Source: an uncultured beta proteobacterium
Lineage (GTDB): Bacteria; Pseudomonadota; Gammaproteobacteria; Burkholderiales; Burkholderiaceae_C
NCBI GenBank assembly: GCA_903906695.1
Contig: CAIVLG010000099.1
Location: 1-34,939, forward strand
Length of the DNA stretch: 34,939 nucleotides
Direction of reading: 5' to 3'
A program made the translations under genes and the position numbers. A model generated the notes under the pieces. It was given only the letters and a program-made list of their open reading frames with translations, did not search any database and had not been told where the DNA came from. Shown in pieces: positions 1-7,877 of this stretch. The stretch's first letter is position 1; the number at the start of each line of letters is the position of its first letter.

Positions 1-660
1 CCGGATGAAAAGGTACGCAAGGACTCCGGCGAACTGCTCGCCATGTTGACGCCTATCGTCAAGGCGTTCCTGACCGACAACGGCTGGACCGCGACTTCGG
101 CTTGTCTGCAGGTGTTCGGCGGTCACGGCTTCATCAAGGAATGGGGCATGGAACAGTTCGTCCGCGATGCCCGCATCAACATGATTTACGAAGGCACCAA
201 CACCGTCCAGTCACTGGACTTGCTGGGCCGCAAGATCCTGGGCAACAACGGTGCCACGCTGCGCAAATTTGGCAAGCTGGTCGCCAAGCTGGTGGAAGAA
301 GAAGGCGTCAACGAGAAGATGGCCGAATTCATCACGCCCATTGCCGTACTGGGAGAGCAGATGACCAAGTTCACCACCGAGATTGGTTTCAAGGGTTTCC
401 AGAACCCCGACGAAGTCGGAGCCGCTGCGGTGGACTACCTGCGTGTTGCCGGCCACCTGGTCTTCGGCTACTTCTGGGCGCGCATGGCGCAAGTCGCTTT
501 GCGCCAGATTGCCGCCGGCAATGTAGACACGTTCTACCTGGCAAAACTGCAGACGGCGCGCTTCTATTTCGCCAAATTGTTCCCGGAAACGGCTACATTG
601 ATGCGTACCGCACGCTCGGGCAGCAAGGTGCTGATGGATACCGAAGCGGTATTTGCGTAA
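1..660 (+). CDS. Acyl-CoA dehydrogenase, C-terminal part (5' end outside the window)
   Basis: The reading frame is open from the first base, so the N-terminal part lies upstream. The visible 219 residues hold the end of the acyl-CoA dehydrogenase fold: a CLQVFGGHGFIKEWGMEQ stretch followed by RDARINMIYEGTN, which in this family surrounds the FAD/substrate site and dimer contacts. After it comes a helical tail of about 130 residues, as in family members carrying the extra acyl-CoA dehydrogenase C-terminal domain. Expected role: FAD-dependent alpha,beta-dehydrogenation of an acyl-CoA, the first step of beta-oxidation. The hydroxyacyl-CoA dehydrogenase and thiolase genes just downstream fit this. 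The substrate chain length cannot be read from the sequence. Confidence 0.93.
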   Translation, partial: PDEKVRKDSGELLAMLTPIVKAFLTDNGWTATSACLQVFGGHGFIKEWGMEQFVRDARINMIYEGTNTVQSLDLLGRKILGNNGATLRKFGKLVAKLVEEEGVNEKMAEFITPIAVLGEQMTKFTTEIGFKGFQNPDEVGAAAVDYLRVAGHLVFGYFWARMAQVALRQIAAGNVDTFYLAKLQTARFYFAKLFPETATLMRTARSGSKVLMDTEAVFA

Positions 661-700
661 AGCGTTTTTTCGTTCGTTCAACTACAAAGAGGAGATCACC

Positions 701-1135
701 ATGTTTCGTTTCATCATTGCATTCACACTCGGCATCCTGTCGGCCTCTGCTATGGCGCAGATGACGCCGGTCGGCCTCTGGAAGACCATCGATGACGATG
801 GCAAGACCGAGAAATCACTGGTTCGCATCACGGAAAAAGGCGGCGTGCTGACTGGCGTGGTGGAGAAAATCTTTGACGCCGCCAAGCTCGACTCCAAGTG
901 CGACCAGTGCAGCGACGAGCGCAAGGACAAGCCGGTTCTGGGCATGACGCTCATTCGCAACGTGCGGCAGGACGCCGACGACAAGGCACTGTGGAGTGGC
1001 GGCGAGATTCTTGACCCCAACAATGGCAAAACCTACAAGACACGCCTGAAGCCCGTCGATGGTGGCAAGACGATGGAGATGCGTGGCTATATCGGGTTCT
1101 TTTACCGCACCCAGATCTGGCACCGGGTGGAGTGA
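701..1135 (+). CDS. Small secreted DUF2147-family protein
   Basis: A 144-residue protein. ATG 701 is chosen because AAAGAGGAG lies just upstream and because the protein then opens with a clear signal peptide: a hydrophobic stretch of about 16 residues ending SAMAQ, with cleavage likely after residue 19. The mature part has the DUF2147 pattern: VGLWKTIDDDGK near the start, a GGVLTGVVEKIFD segment, and a C-terminal DPNNGKTYKTRLKP followed by RGYIGFFYRTQIWHRV. The family is periplasmic, probably a small beta-barrel, with no established function. It sits between beta-oxidation genes, but nothing in the sequence links it to CoA chemistry. Confidence 0.85.
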   Translation: MFRFIIAFTLGILSASAMAQMTPVGLWKTIDDDGKTEKSLVRITEKGGVLTGVVEKIFDAAKLDSKCDQCSDERKDKPVLGMTLIRNVRQDADDKALWSGGEILDPNNGKTYKTRLKPVDGGKTMEMRGYIGFFYRTQIWHRVE

Positions 1136-1140
1136 CACTG

Positions 1141-1160
1141 GCCCCGGGCTCGTCCGGGGC
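1141..1160 (+). terminator. GC-rich hairpin between two genes
   Basis: GCCCCGG (1141-1147) and CCGGGGC (1154-1160) form a perfect 7-bp stem with a 6-base loop, and the flanking CAC/GTG could extend it. No T-run follows on the plus strand, so it is not a classical intrinsic terminator. It lies 6 bases after the DUF2147 stop and 30 bases before the next start, and may end or attenuate transcription or protect an mRNA end. Confidence 0.4.
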
Positions 1161-1190
1161 GGTGTGAGAAAAACAGCTTAGGAGTATTTT

Positions 1191-3590
1191 GTGAGTCGAT
1201 TCCAAGTCCGTAAAGTTGCCGTCCTGGGTGCCGGCGTGATGGGTGCGCAGATTGCGGCGCATCTGGTCAACGTCAAGGTGCCGGTCATCCTGTTTGACTT
1301 GCCTGCCAAAGAGGGTCCCAAGAATGGCATCGTCAGCAAGGCCGTCGATGGTTTGAAGAAGCTCAAACCGGCACCGCTGGGCGTTGCCGAAGACGCAGCC
1401 CTGATCGTCCAGGCCAACTATGAAGAACACCTGGAACTGCTCAAGGACTGCGATCTGGTGATCGAGGCGATTGCCGAACGCATGGACTGGAAACTCGATC
1501 TGTACCGAAAAATCGCCCCCTTTCTGGCGCCGCACGCGATCGTTGCGTCCAACACCTCGGGGCTCTCGATCACCCGGCTGAGCGAAGCACTGCCCGAGGA
1601 GATCAAGCCACTCTTCTGTGGCATCCATTTCTTCAATCCGCCACGCTACATGATGCTGGTGGAATTGATCAACACGCCCACCACCGAGCCGCAAATCCTG
1701 GACGATCTGGAAACTTTTGTTACCAGCGTTCTGGGCAAAGGCGTGGTGCGCGCCAAGGACTCACCCAATTTCATTGCCAACCGCGTTGGCATTGCCGGCA
1801 TGCTCGCCACCATGAAGGAAGTGGCCAATTTTGGCCTCAGCTACGACGTGGTGGACGACCTCACGGGCAAGAAGCTTGGCCGCGCCAGCTCTGGCACCTT
1901 CCGCACCGCCGACGTGGTGGGGCTGGACACCATGGCCCATGTCATCAAGACCCTGCAGGACACGCTCAGTCTTGAAGTCGATCCTTTTTATGAGAGTTTT
2001 GCCACACCCGAAGTGCTCAAGACCCTGCTCGAGATGGGCAATCTGGGGCAAAAGACCAAGGCAGGTTTTTTCAAGAAGGTGGGGCGCGAGGTGTTGCGCT
2101 TCGAACTGGATTCAAAAGAGTACGTGCCGGCCGGGCAGAAAGCTGACGAGGTGTACGCCCGCATGCTAAAAAAACCTGCGGCACAGCGCCTGCAACTGCT
2201 GCGCAACAGCGAGGGCGCGCAGGGACAATTCCTGTGGGCCATTCTGCGCAACAGTTTTCATTACTGCGCGGTGCATCTGGCGTCGATTGCCGACAATGCG
2301 CGTGACGTGGACTATTGCATGCGCTGGGGTTTTGGCATGAAGCAAGGCCCGTTTGAGCTGTGGCAGGAAGCCGGCTGGCTAATGGTGGCCAACATGATCA
2401 AGGATGATATTGACGCCGGCAAGGCTCTGTGCAAGGCGCCGCTGCCGGACTGGGTCTTCCAAGGGCCGGTGGCTGACGCTGGCGGCGTCCATACAGAACA
2501 AGGATCCTGGAATCCCACCAGTGGCCAGTTTGTTCTGCCACGCAGTCTGCCGGTCTATGCGCGCCAGCACTTCCCGGAAAGCGTGCTGGGAGCCAATGCG
2601 CCGGCGGCACAGACCGGCGGCAAGACCTTGCACGAGGATGAAGCCATCCGTCTGTGGACGCTCGATGACGAGGTGCTGATTGCCAGCATCAAGACCAAGA
2701 TGCACGCCATCAGCCCGGGTGTGGTTGAGGGCTTGCTGCAAGGCATTGAACTGGCCGAGGCCGGCTATCAGGGTCTGGTGGTTTGGTCACCCGACGAGAT
2801 GTTCTCTGCCGGTGCTGATCTGCAAGCCATGCTGCCGGCCTTCATGATAGGTGGCGCCGCAGCGATCGACGGCGCCGAGGCCGAGATGCAGCAAGCCATG
2901 CTCCGACTGCGCTACGCCAATGTGCCTGTGGTGTCGGCAGTTCGTGGTCTGGCATTGGGCGGTGGTTGTGAGTTAGCGGTCTATTCGTCCAAGCGGGTCG
3001 TCGCCATGGAAAGTTACATCGGCCTGGTCGAAGTAGGTGTCGGCCTGGTACCCGGTGCTGGTGGTCTGACTTACATTGCCCGGCGCGCCGCCGAGAATGC
3101 AGCCGCCTCTACCGGCAAGGACTTGCTGCCTTTCCTGACCGAAGGCTTTACGGCTGCTGCCATGGCCAAAGTGGGAACCAGCGCGCTGGAGTCACGCAAG
3201 CTCGGTTACCTGCTGGAAAGCGATGTGATCGTGGCGCACAAGGATGAGTTGCTGTTTGTCGCGATCAACGAGGCCAAGGCGATGTTCAAGTCTGGCTACC
3301 GGGCGCCACACAAGCGGATGTTCCAGGTGGCGGGCCGCAGTGGTGTGGCCACTATCAAGGGTTCCTTGGTGAACATGCGCGATGGCGGCTTTGTCAGCGC
3401 GCATGATTTCCACATTGCCGGCCTGATTGCCGAGGTTGTGTGCGGCGGTGATGTCGATGCCGGCAGTCTGGTGACAGAAGAGTACGTGATGGCGCTGGAA
3501 CGCAAGGCGTTCTGCTCGTTGCTGACGCACCCCAAGACTCAAGAACGCATCATGGGAATGATGTCCACCGGTAAGCCAGTGAGAAATTAA
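1191..3590 (+). CDS. Bifunctional 3-hydroxyacyl-CoA dehydrogenase / enoyl-CoA hydratase (FadN-like domain order)
   Basis: A 799-residue protein starting at GTG 1191 behind TTAGGAGT. The N-terminal half is a 3-hydroxyacyl-CoA dehydrogenase: the NAD-binding GAGVMGAQIAAHL loop (about residues 14-26), the catalytic-His region GIHFFNPPRYMMLVELI, then the C-terminal dehydrogenase domain. The C-terminal third is a crotonase domain with SAGADLQAM, ALGGGCELAV (about residues 588-597) and VEVGVGLVPGAGG. Both glutamates expected of a hydratase (in GGGCE and LVEVG) are present. The dehydrogenase-first order is that of FadN/YusL-type proteins, the reverse of E. coli FadB. It should hydrate 2-enoyl-CoA and oxidise the 3-hydroxyacyl-CoA. 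The thiolase gene follows 71 bases later, as in an FadN-FadA pair. Confidence 0.93.
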   Translation: MSRFQVRKVAVLGAGVMGAQIAAHLVNVKVPVILFDLPAKEGPKNGIVSKAVDGLKKLKPAPLGVAEDAALIVQANYEEHLELLKDCDLVIEAIAERMDWKLDLYRKIAPFLAPHAIVASNTSGLSITRLSEALPEEIKPLFCGIHFFNPPRYMMLVELINTPTTEPQILDDLETFVTSVLGKGVVRAKDSPNFIANRVGIAGMLATMKEVANFGLSYDVVDDLTGKKLGRASSGTFRTADVVGLDTMAHVIKTLQDTLSLEVDPFYESFATPEVLKTLLEMGNLGQKTKAGFFKKVGREVLRFELDSKEYVPAGQKADEVYARMLKKPAAQRLQLLRNSEGAQGQFLWAILRNSFHYCAVHLASIADNARDVDYCMRWGFGMKQGPFELWQEAGWLMVANMIKDDIDAGKALCKAPLPDWVFQGPVADAGGVHTEQGSWNPTSGQFVLPRSLPVYARQHFPESVLGANAPAAQTGGKTLHEDEAIRLWTLDDEVLIASIKTKMHAISPGVVEGLLQGIELAEAGYQGLVVWSPDEMFSAGADLQAMLPAFMIGGAAAIDGAEAEMQQAMLRLRYANVPVVSAVRGLALGGGCELAVYSSKRVVAMESYIGLVEVGVGLVPGAGGLTYIARRAAENAAASTGKDLLPFLTEGFTAAAMAKVGTSALESRKLGYLLESDVIVAHKDELLFVAINEAKAMFKSGYRAPHKRMFQVAGRSGVATIKGSLVNMRDGGFVSAHDFHIAGLIAEVVCGGDVDAGSLVTEEYVMALERKAFCSLLTHPKTQERIMGMMSTGKPVRN

Positions 3591-3599
3591 TAACTTTGT

Positions 3600-3639
3600 G
3601 GGACAGACCAAGAATTGCGCAGCAATTTTGCTCTGTCCC
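3600..3639. repeat. REP-like imperfect palindrome beginning GGGACAGACC
   Basis: The outer arms GGGACAGA (3600-3607) and TCTGTCCC (3632-3639) are perfect complements. A second perfect inverted repeat, AATTGC-GCA-GCAATT (3613-3627), lies between them, so the element can form a long cruciform or hairpin between the two beta-oxidation genes. A GTGGGACAGACC... start is, from memory, typical of dispersed palindromes associated with REP-type Y1 transposases in proteobacteria; that family assignment is inference. A lone half-copy, TCTGTCCCAC, occurs at 19784-19793. Confidence 0.6.
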
Positions 3640-3661
3640 CAACTGATTGAGAAGAGTTCCT

Positions 3662-4858
3662 ATGAAACAAATTCAAGAAGCCTATATCGTTGCCGCCACC
3701 CGCACGCCGATTGGCCGTTCGCACCGCGGCTATTTCCGCAACACGCGCCCGGACGCCTTGCTGGTCAATGTACTGCAGGCAGCACTGGCGCAGGTGCCGA
3801 CGCTGGACCCGAAAGCGATTGAAGACCTGATCTGCGGCTGCGCCATTCCCGAAGGTCAGCAGGGTTTGAACATTGCCCGCATTGGCGCCGTGCTGGCCGG
3901 TTTGCCGACCAGTGTCGGCGGCATCACCGTGAACCGTTTTTGCGCGTCCGGTCTGTCCGCTGTGCAAATGGCGGCTGACCGCATTCGTGTCGGCGAGGCC
4001 GATGTCATGATGGCCGCTGGTGTCGAGAGCATGAGTATGGTGCCCATGATGGGCAATGCGCCTTCGCTGTCGCCTGCGATGTTCAACAATGACGAGAATA
4101 TCGGCATTGCCTACGGCATGGGCTTGACCGCCGAAAAGGTTGCGAGCCAGTGGAAAGTCAGTCGCCCGGCGCAGGACGAGTTTGCAGTGGTTTCACACCA
4201 GCGTGCATTGGCGGCGATGGCGGCGGGTCTATTCAGGGACGAAATCACACCCATTGAGGTGGTTGACCGCGCACCCGATCTGCAAAGTGGCGGTGTGATC
4301 GAGACCCGACGCACGGTCGATCTGGATGAAGGTGCGCGGGCCGACACCACGATGGAAGGTCTGGCCAAGTTGCGGACCGTCTTTTCGGCCCGAGGGTCCG
4401 TAACCGCCGGCAACAGTTCGCAAACCTCGGATGGCGCGGGGGCGCTGATTCTGGCCAGTGAAGCCGCCGTCTAGCGCTTCGGCCTGAAGCCGCTGGCTCG
4501 CTTCGTCAGCTTTGCCGCCAAGGGGGTGCCGCCGCACATCATGGGCATTGGCCCGATTGAGGCCATTCCTGCGGCTCTGCGCTACGCCGGTCTGAAGCAG
4601 GACGACATCGATTGGATCGAACTCAACGAAGCCTTCGCAGCGCAATCGCTGGCCGTCATCAACACCCTGGGTCTGAATCCGGCCAAGGTCAATCCCATGG
4701 GCGGTGCGATCGCCCTGGGACACCCGCTCGGTGCCACGGGCGCCATCCGTTCAGCCACCGCCATCCACGCACTGCATCGCAACAAACTGCGCTACAGCAT
4801 GGTGTCGATGTGTGTTGGCATGGGGCAGGGCGCCGCCGGGATCTTTGAGCGCGTCTGA
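3662..4858 (+). pseudogene. Acetyl-CoA acyltransferase (thiolase, FadA-like) interrupted by an in-frame TAG
   Basis: The frame encodes a full-length thiolase of 398 residues if the TAG at 4472-4474 (codon 271) is read through. Before the stop it has the active-site cysteine region VNRFCASGLSAVQMAA; after it, in the same frame with no indel, come ELNEAFAAQSLAV, ALGHPLGATG and the second catalytic cysteine in SMCVGMGQGAAG. As written, translation gives a 270-residue product lacking the C-terminal catalytic residues. ATG 3662 is chosen because AGAAGAG precedes it. A single C-to-T or A-to-T change of a CAG or AAG codon explains the break. It could be a real nonsense mutation, a strain polymorphism or a base-calling error: the remainder looks under selection, with no other damage. 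Confidence 0.9.
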
Positions 4859-4911
4859 GGCGCGTCACGCACCGGACTGCAGCAGGCTAGCGGTACGGGC
4901 ATACTGTGGTG

Positions 4912-5733
4912 ATGAACATGCACCCGTTTGACCTTGCACTGCAACTTACGCCGCTGGAGCCAGGCGTCTATGGCGGGACCACGTCCGAGACCTACTGGAA
5001 TATGGTCGGGCCCTTCGGCGGCGTCACTGCCGCTACCGCTCTGCACGCCGTATTGCAGCATCCCTCGCTGCTGGGAGAGCCGGTTTCCCTGACAGTGAAC
5101 TATGCCGGCGCCTTGCTGGCAGGTGCGTTCAGGATCACGGCGAGCGCACGACGCACGAATCGCTCGACCCAGCACTGGACGATCGAAATGACACAGGCCA
5201 ACGCGTCGGGTGTGCAAGAGGTGATGCTGACGGCCACCGCACTCACGGCAGTCAGGCGTCCGACCTGGGGCAGTGAAGACACAGCGATGCCAGGCGTGAC
5301 ACTGCCGGCTGGTATGCCGGAAGAAAAACCCATGACCGGCGTTGAATGGATCCATCGCTACGACATGCGCTTTGTTGAAGGCGCTTTTCCGACCGAGTGG
5401 GATGGCCGCGGTGACAGCAGTCTGTCACGGCTCTGGATGCGCGACATGCCACCACGCGTGCTCGACTTCTGCTCGCTCGCTGCCATGGCCGACATCTTCT
5501 ACCCCCGTGTCTATCTGCGTCGCGCCCTGCGCGTCCCCGCTGGCACCGTGTCGATGACGGTTTATTTTCATGCCGATGGCGCGCAGTTGAGGGAAGCGGG
5601 CATGGGTTACCTGCTCGGTCAGGCGCGCGCGCAGACCTTTCGCAATGGCTTTTTCGATCAGACGTCGCAGTTGTGGAGCGAAGCCGGTCTCCTGCTGGCA
5701 ACCACCAGCCAGATCGTCTATTACAAAGAATGA
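4912..5733 (+). CDS. Acyl-CoA thioesterase, TesB-like double-hotdog family
   Basis: About 273 residues. The starts GTG 4906, GTG 4909, ATG 4912 and ATG 4918 are all possible; ATG 4912 is taken and none has a strong Shine-Dalgarno sequence. The N-terminal hotdog has the family pattern WNMVGPFGGVTAATALHAV followed by PVSLTVNYAGALLAGAFRI and a strand region TQHWTIEMTQ. The second half contains a tryptophan-rich WIHRYDMRFVEGAFPTEW segment and the acidic LDFCSLAAMADIFYPRV stretch that resembles the second hotdog of TesB/TesB2-like enzymes. Expected reaction: hydrolysis of acyl-CoA to free acid and CoA. It shares a 4-base overlap with the next gene, so the two are probably translated together. Confidence 0.75.
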   Translation: MNMHPFDLALQLTPLEPGVYGGTTSETYWNMVGPFGGVTAATALHAVLQHPSLLGEPVSLTVNYAGALLAGAFRITASARRTNRSTQHWTIEMTQANASGVQEVMLTATALTAVRRPTWGSEDTAMPGVTLPAGMPEEKPMTGVEWIHRYDMRFVEGAFPTEWDGRGDSSLSRLWMRDMPPRVLDFCSLAAMADIFYPRVYLRRALRVPAGTVSMTVYFHADGAQLREAGMGYLLGQARAQTFRNGFFDQTSQLWSEAGLLLATTSQIVYYKE

Positions 5734-6464
5734 ACAAAGTAGCATTGATCATCGGTGCGGGTGACGCCACGGGCGGCGCTATTGCCCGGCGCTTTGCGCG
5801 GGAGGGCTTCACCGCCTGCGTGACCCGGCGCAGCCTGGACAAGCTGCAGCCCCTGCTCGATGCCATCCGCGCCGAGGGTGGTACAGCGCATGGTTTTGCC
5901 AGCGATGCTCGCAAGGAAGAAGAAGTGAAGGCGCTGGTCGAGCAAATCGAATCTGGCATCGGGCCGATCGAGGTGCTGGTCTTCAACATTGGTGCCAATG
6001 CGCCCAGCAGCGTTCTGCAGGAAACGGCGCGCAAGTATTTCAAGATCTGGGAGATGGCCTGCTTTGGTGGTTTTCTCAATGGCCGCGAAGTTGCCAAGCG
6101 CATGGTGCTGCGTGCAGAGCCGCAGCGAGCGCAAACCATCCTCTTCACGGGTGCTACGGCATCGCTGCGTGGCAGCGCCAATTTTGCGGCCTTTGCCGGC
6201 GCCAAGCATGCGCTGCGCGCGCTGGCGCAAAGCATGGCGCGTGAGCTCGGACCGCTGGGTGTGCATGTGGCCCATGTGGTTATCGACGGCGCCATCGACA
6301 CCGCTTTCATCCGCGATAATTTTCCGGATCGCTACGCACTGAAGGCGCAGGATGGCATCCTGAATCCGGAGCACATTGCGGATCAGTACTGGATGCTGCA
6401 CTGCCAGCCGCGCGACGCCTGGACGCATGAGCTGGACCTGCGTCCCTGGCTTGAAAAGTTCTGA
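5730..6464 (+). CDS. SDR-family oxidoreductase lacking the canonical catalytic tyrosine
   Basis: A 244-residue short-chain dehydrogenase-like protein. ATG 5730 overlaps the thioesterase stop (ATGA). The nucleotide-binding loop is LIIGAGDATGGAIARRFA, a glycine-rich variant of TGxxxGxG, and FNIGANAP replaces the usual NNAG strand. The catalytic region is LFTGATASLRGSANFAAFAGAKHALRAL when read in parts: where YxxxK is expected the sequence has FAGAK, so the active-site tyrosine is phenylalanine while the lysine stays. Nucleotide binding is likely; ordinary hydride-transfer chemistry is doubtful. The gene lies in the CoA-ester degradation block and may be a non-classical SDR or structural partner. 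The substrate is unknown. Confidence 0.82.
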   Translation: MNKVALIIGAGDATGGAIARRFAREGFTACVTRRSLDKLQPLLDAIRAEGGTAHGFASDARKEEEVKALVEQIESGIGPIEVLVFNIGANAPSSVLQETARKYFKIWEMACFGGFLNGREVAKRMVLRAEPQRAQTILFTGATASLRGSANFAAFAGAKHALRALAQSMARELGPLGVHVAHVVIDGAIDTAFIRDNFPDRYALKAQDGILNPEHIADQYWMLHCQPRDAWTHELDLRPWLEKF

Positions 6465-6489
6465 CAGGATTTTTATGAATGGAGACAAA

Positions 6490-7083
6490 ATGAGCAAGAC
6501 CGTTGAGTATTATTTTGACTTCGGCAGCCCCGCCGCCTACCTCGCTTCGACCCAGTTGAAGGCTCTTGCAAGCGATACCGGGGCCACGGTGGTCTGGCGT
6601 CCGATGTTGCTGGGTGGCGTCTTTGTCGCCACCGGAAATCACTCACCGGCCAGCGTACCCGCCAAGGGCAAATACATCTTTGCTGACTTTGCTCGCTTCG
6701 CCAAACGCTACGGTGTGCCGCTGAAGATCAATCCGTTCTTTCCCATCAACACCATCACCCTGATGCGTATTGCGGTTGGCCTGCAGTTGCGCAATGATCC
6801 GCGCTTCATGGACTATTGCACTGCCATGTACCGCGCCATCTGGGTTGAAGCGCAGAACATGAACGACCCCGCTACCGTCGGCGCGGTGTTGCAGGCGGCG
6901 GGCTTTGACGCGCCGGCCTTGCTGGCACTGGCCAGCGAGCAGGCGGTCAAGGACAAGCTCAAGAGCGAGACGGAACTTGCCGTGGCGCGTGGCATCTTTG
7001 GTGCTCCCACCTTCTTTGTCGGAGAGCAGATGTTCTGGGGCCAGGATCGCCTCGATTTTGTGCGTGAAGCACTGGCCGCTTGA
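6490..7083 (+). CDS. 2-hydroxychromene-2-carboxylate isomerase-like protein (DsbA fold)
   Basis: A 197-residue protein of the thioredoxin-like DsbA/kappa-GST superfamily. ATG 6490 is preferred because GGAG lies at 6481-6484; ATG 6475 is the alternative. The start EYYFDFGSPAAYLAST is the HCCA-isomerase signature (serine at the glutathione-thiol contact point in place of a CxxC motif), WRPMLLGGVF follows, and the C-terminal GAPTFFVGEQMFWGQDRLDFV is the cis-proline region and last helix. The family isomerises hydroxychromene carboxylates in naphthalene breakdown using glutathione, but homologues in many beta-oxidation or aromatic-acid clusters act on unknown substrates. That context, not naphthalene genes, is seen here. 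Confidence 0.87.
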   Translation: MSKTVEYYFDFGSPAAYLASTQLKALASDTGATVVWRPMLLGGVFVATGNHSPASVPAKGKYIFADFARFAKRYGVPLKINPFFPINTITLMRIAVGLQLRNDPRFMDYCTAMYRAIWVEAQNMNDPATVGAVLQAAGFDAPALLALASEQAVKDKLKSETELAVARGIFGAPTFFVGEQMFWGQDRLDFVREALAA

Positions 7084-7094
7084 TTGGGACTGGC

Positions 7095-7859
7095 ATGAGT
7101 GAATTACTGATAGATCGGTCCCATGGCGTGCTGACCATCACGCTGAACCGGCTGGACAAGAAGAACTCGCTGACGCGAACGATGTACAGTGGCATGGCCG
7201 AGGCACTGGCGCAGGCGGATGCCGATGTGGCCCTGAGTGCCGCTGTGATTCAGGGGCACGAGACCGTGTTCAGCGCAGGCAACGACATTGGCGAATTCCT
7301 GAACCGGCTCTCCAGCGGTGAAGAGTCGCCGGCGTTCCAGTTCCTGCGTGCGATCAGCGTTTTCTCAAAACCATTGGTGGCAGCCGTTTGCGGTCCGGCC
7401 GTTGGCATTGGTACCACCATGTTGTTCCACTGCGATCTGGTTTACGCCGGGGACAACGCGGCTTTTTCCATGCCCTTCGTTAACCTTGGCCTGTGTCCGG
7501 AGGCGGCATCGAGTTATTTGGCACCGCAGCTCATGGGCTACGGGCGTGCCGCTGAAGCACTGCTGCTGGGTGAGCCCTTCCTGGCTGAAACCGCGCTGGA
7601 GATGGGGCTCGTCAGCCGCATCGTGCCGCCGAGTGAAGCCTCGGCCCTGGCGCAGCGCCAGGCGCGCAAACTGGCGGCCAAGCCACAGGGGTCGCTGATC
7701 GAGACCAAGCGTCTGCTGAAGAAAAGCCAGAGTGGCATCGTCGCTGAGCGTTTGCTTGAAGAGGGCGCCAGCTTTGCCCGGTTGCTGACGGAGCCGGCGG
7801 CACGCGAGGCCTTTACCGCTTTCCTGGAAAAGCGCAAGCCCGATTTTTCAAAAATCTAG
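7095..7859 (+). CDS. Enoyl-CoA hydratase/isomerase family protein, probably a delta3-delta2-enoyl-CoA isomerase
   Basis: A 254-residue crotonase-fold protein. ATG 7095 (MSELLIDRSHG) is chosen over the in-frame TTG 7080, which overlaps the previous stop. AGNDIGEF builds the first half of the oxyanion hole and CGPAVGIGTTMLFHCD the second. The two hydratase glutamates are missing (GIGTT in place of GGGCE, MPFVNLG in place of QPE), but the sequence has LGLCPEAASSYLAPQLMG, where the glutamate in PEA/PEG is the catalytic base of PECI/ECI2-type isomerases. It is therefore better read as an isomerase shifting a double bond in unsaturated acyl-CoAs than as a hydratase. This is inferred from motif comparison. 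Confidence 0.85.
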   Translation: MSELLIDRSHGVLTITLNRLDKKNSLTRTMYSGMAEALAQADADVALSAAVIQGHETVFSAGNDIGEFLNRLSSGEESPAFQFLRAISVFSKPLVAAVCGPAVGIGTTMLFHCDLVYAGDNAAFSMPFVNLGLCPEAASSYLAPQLMGYGRAAEALLLGEPFLAETALEMGLVSRIVPPSEASALAQRQARKLAAKPQGSLIETKRLLKKSQSGIVAERLLEEGASFARLLTEPAAREAFTAFLEKRKPDFSKI

Positions 7860-7877
7860 ACCACAGGAGAGCAGCAC

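Noticed and set aside
951..1694. 247-codon antisense frame across the start of the hydroxyacyl-CoA dehydrogenase gene
   Set aside because: It overlaps two well-supported genes and shows no family signature.
4526..4858. Independent small gene after the thiolase TAG, starting at GTG 4526
   Set aside because: It is only the C-terminal part of the thiolase, in the same frame, with no ribosome site and no complete fold.
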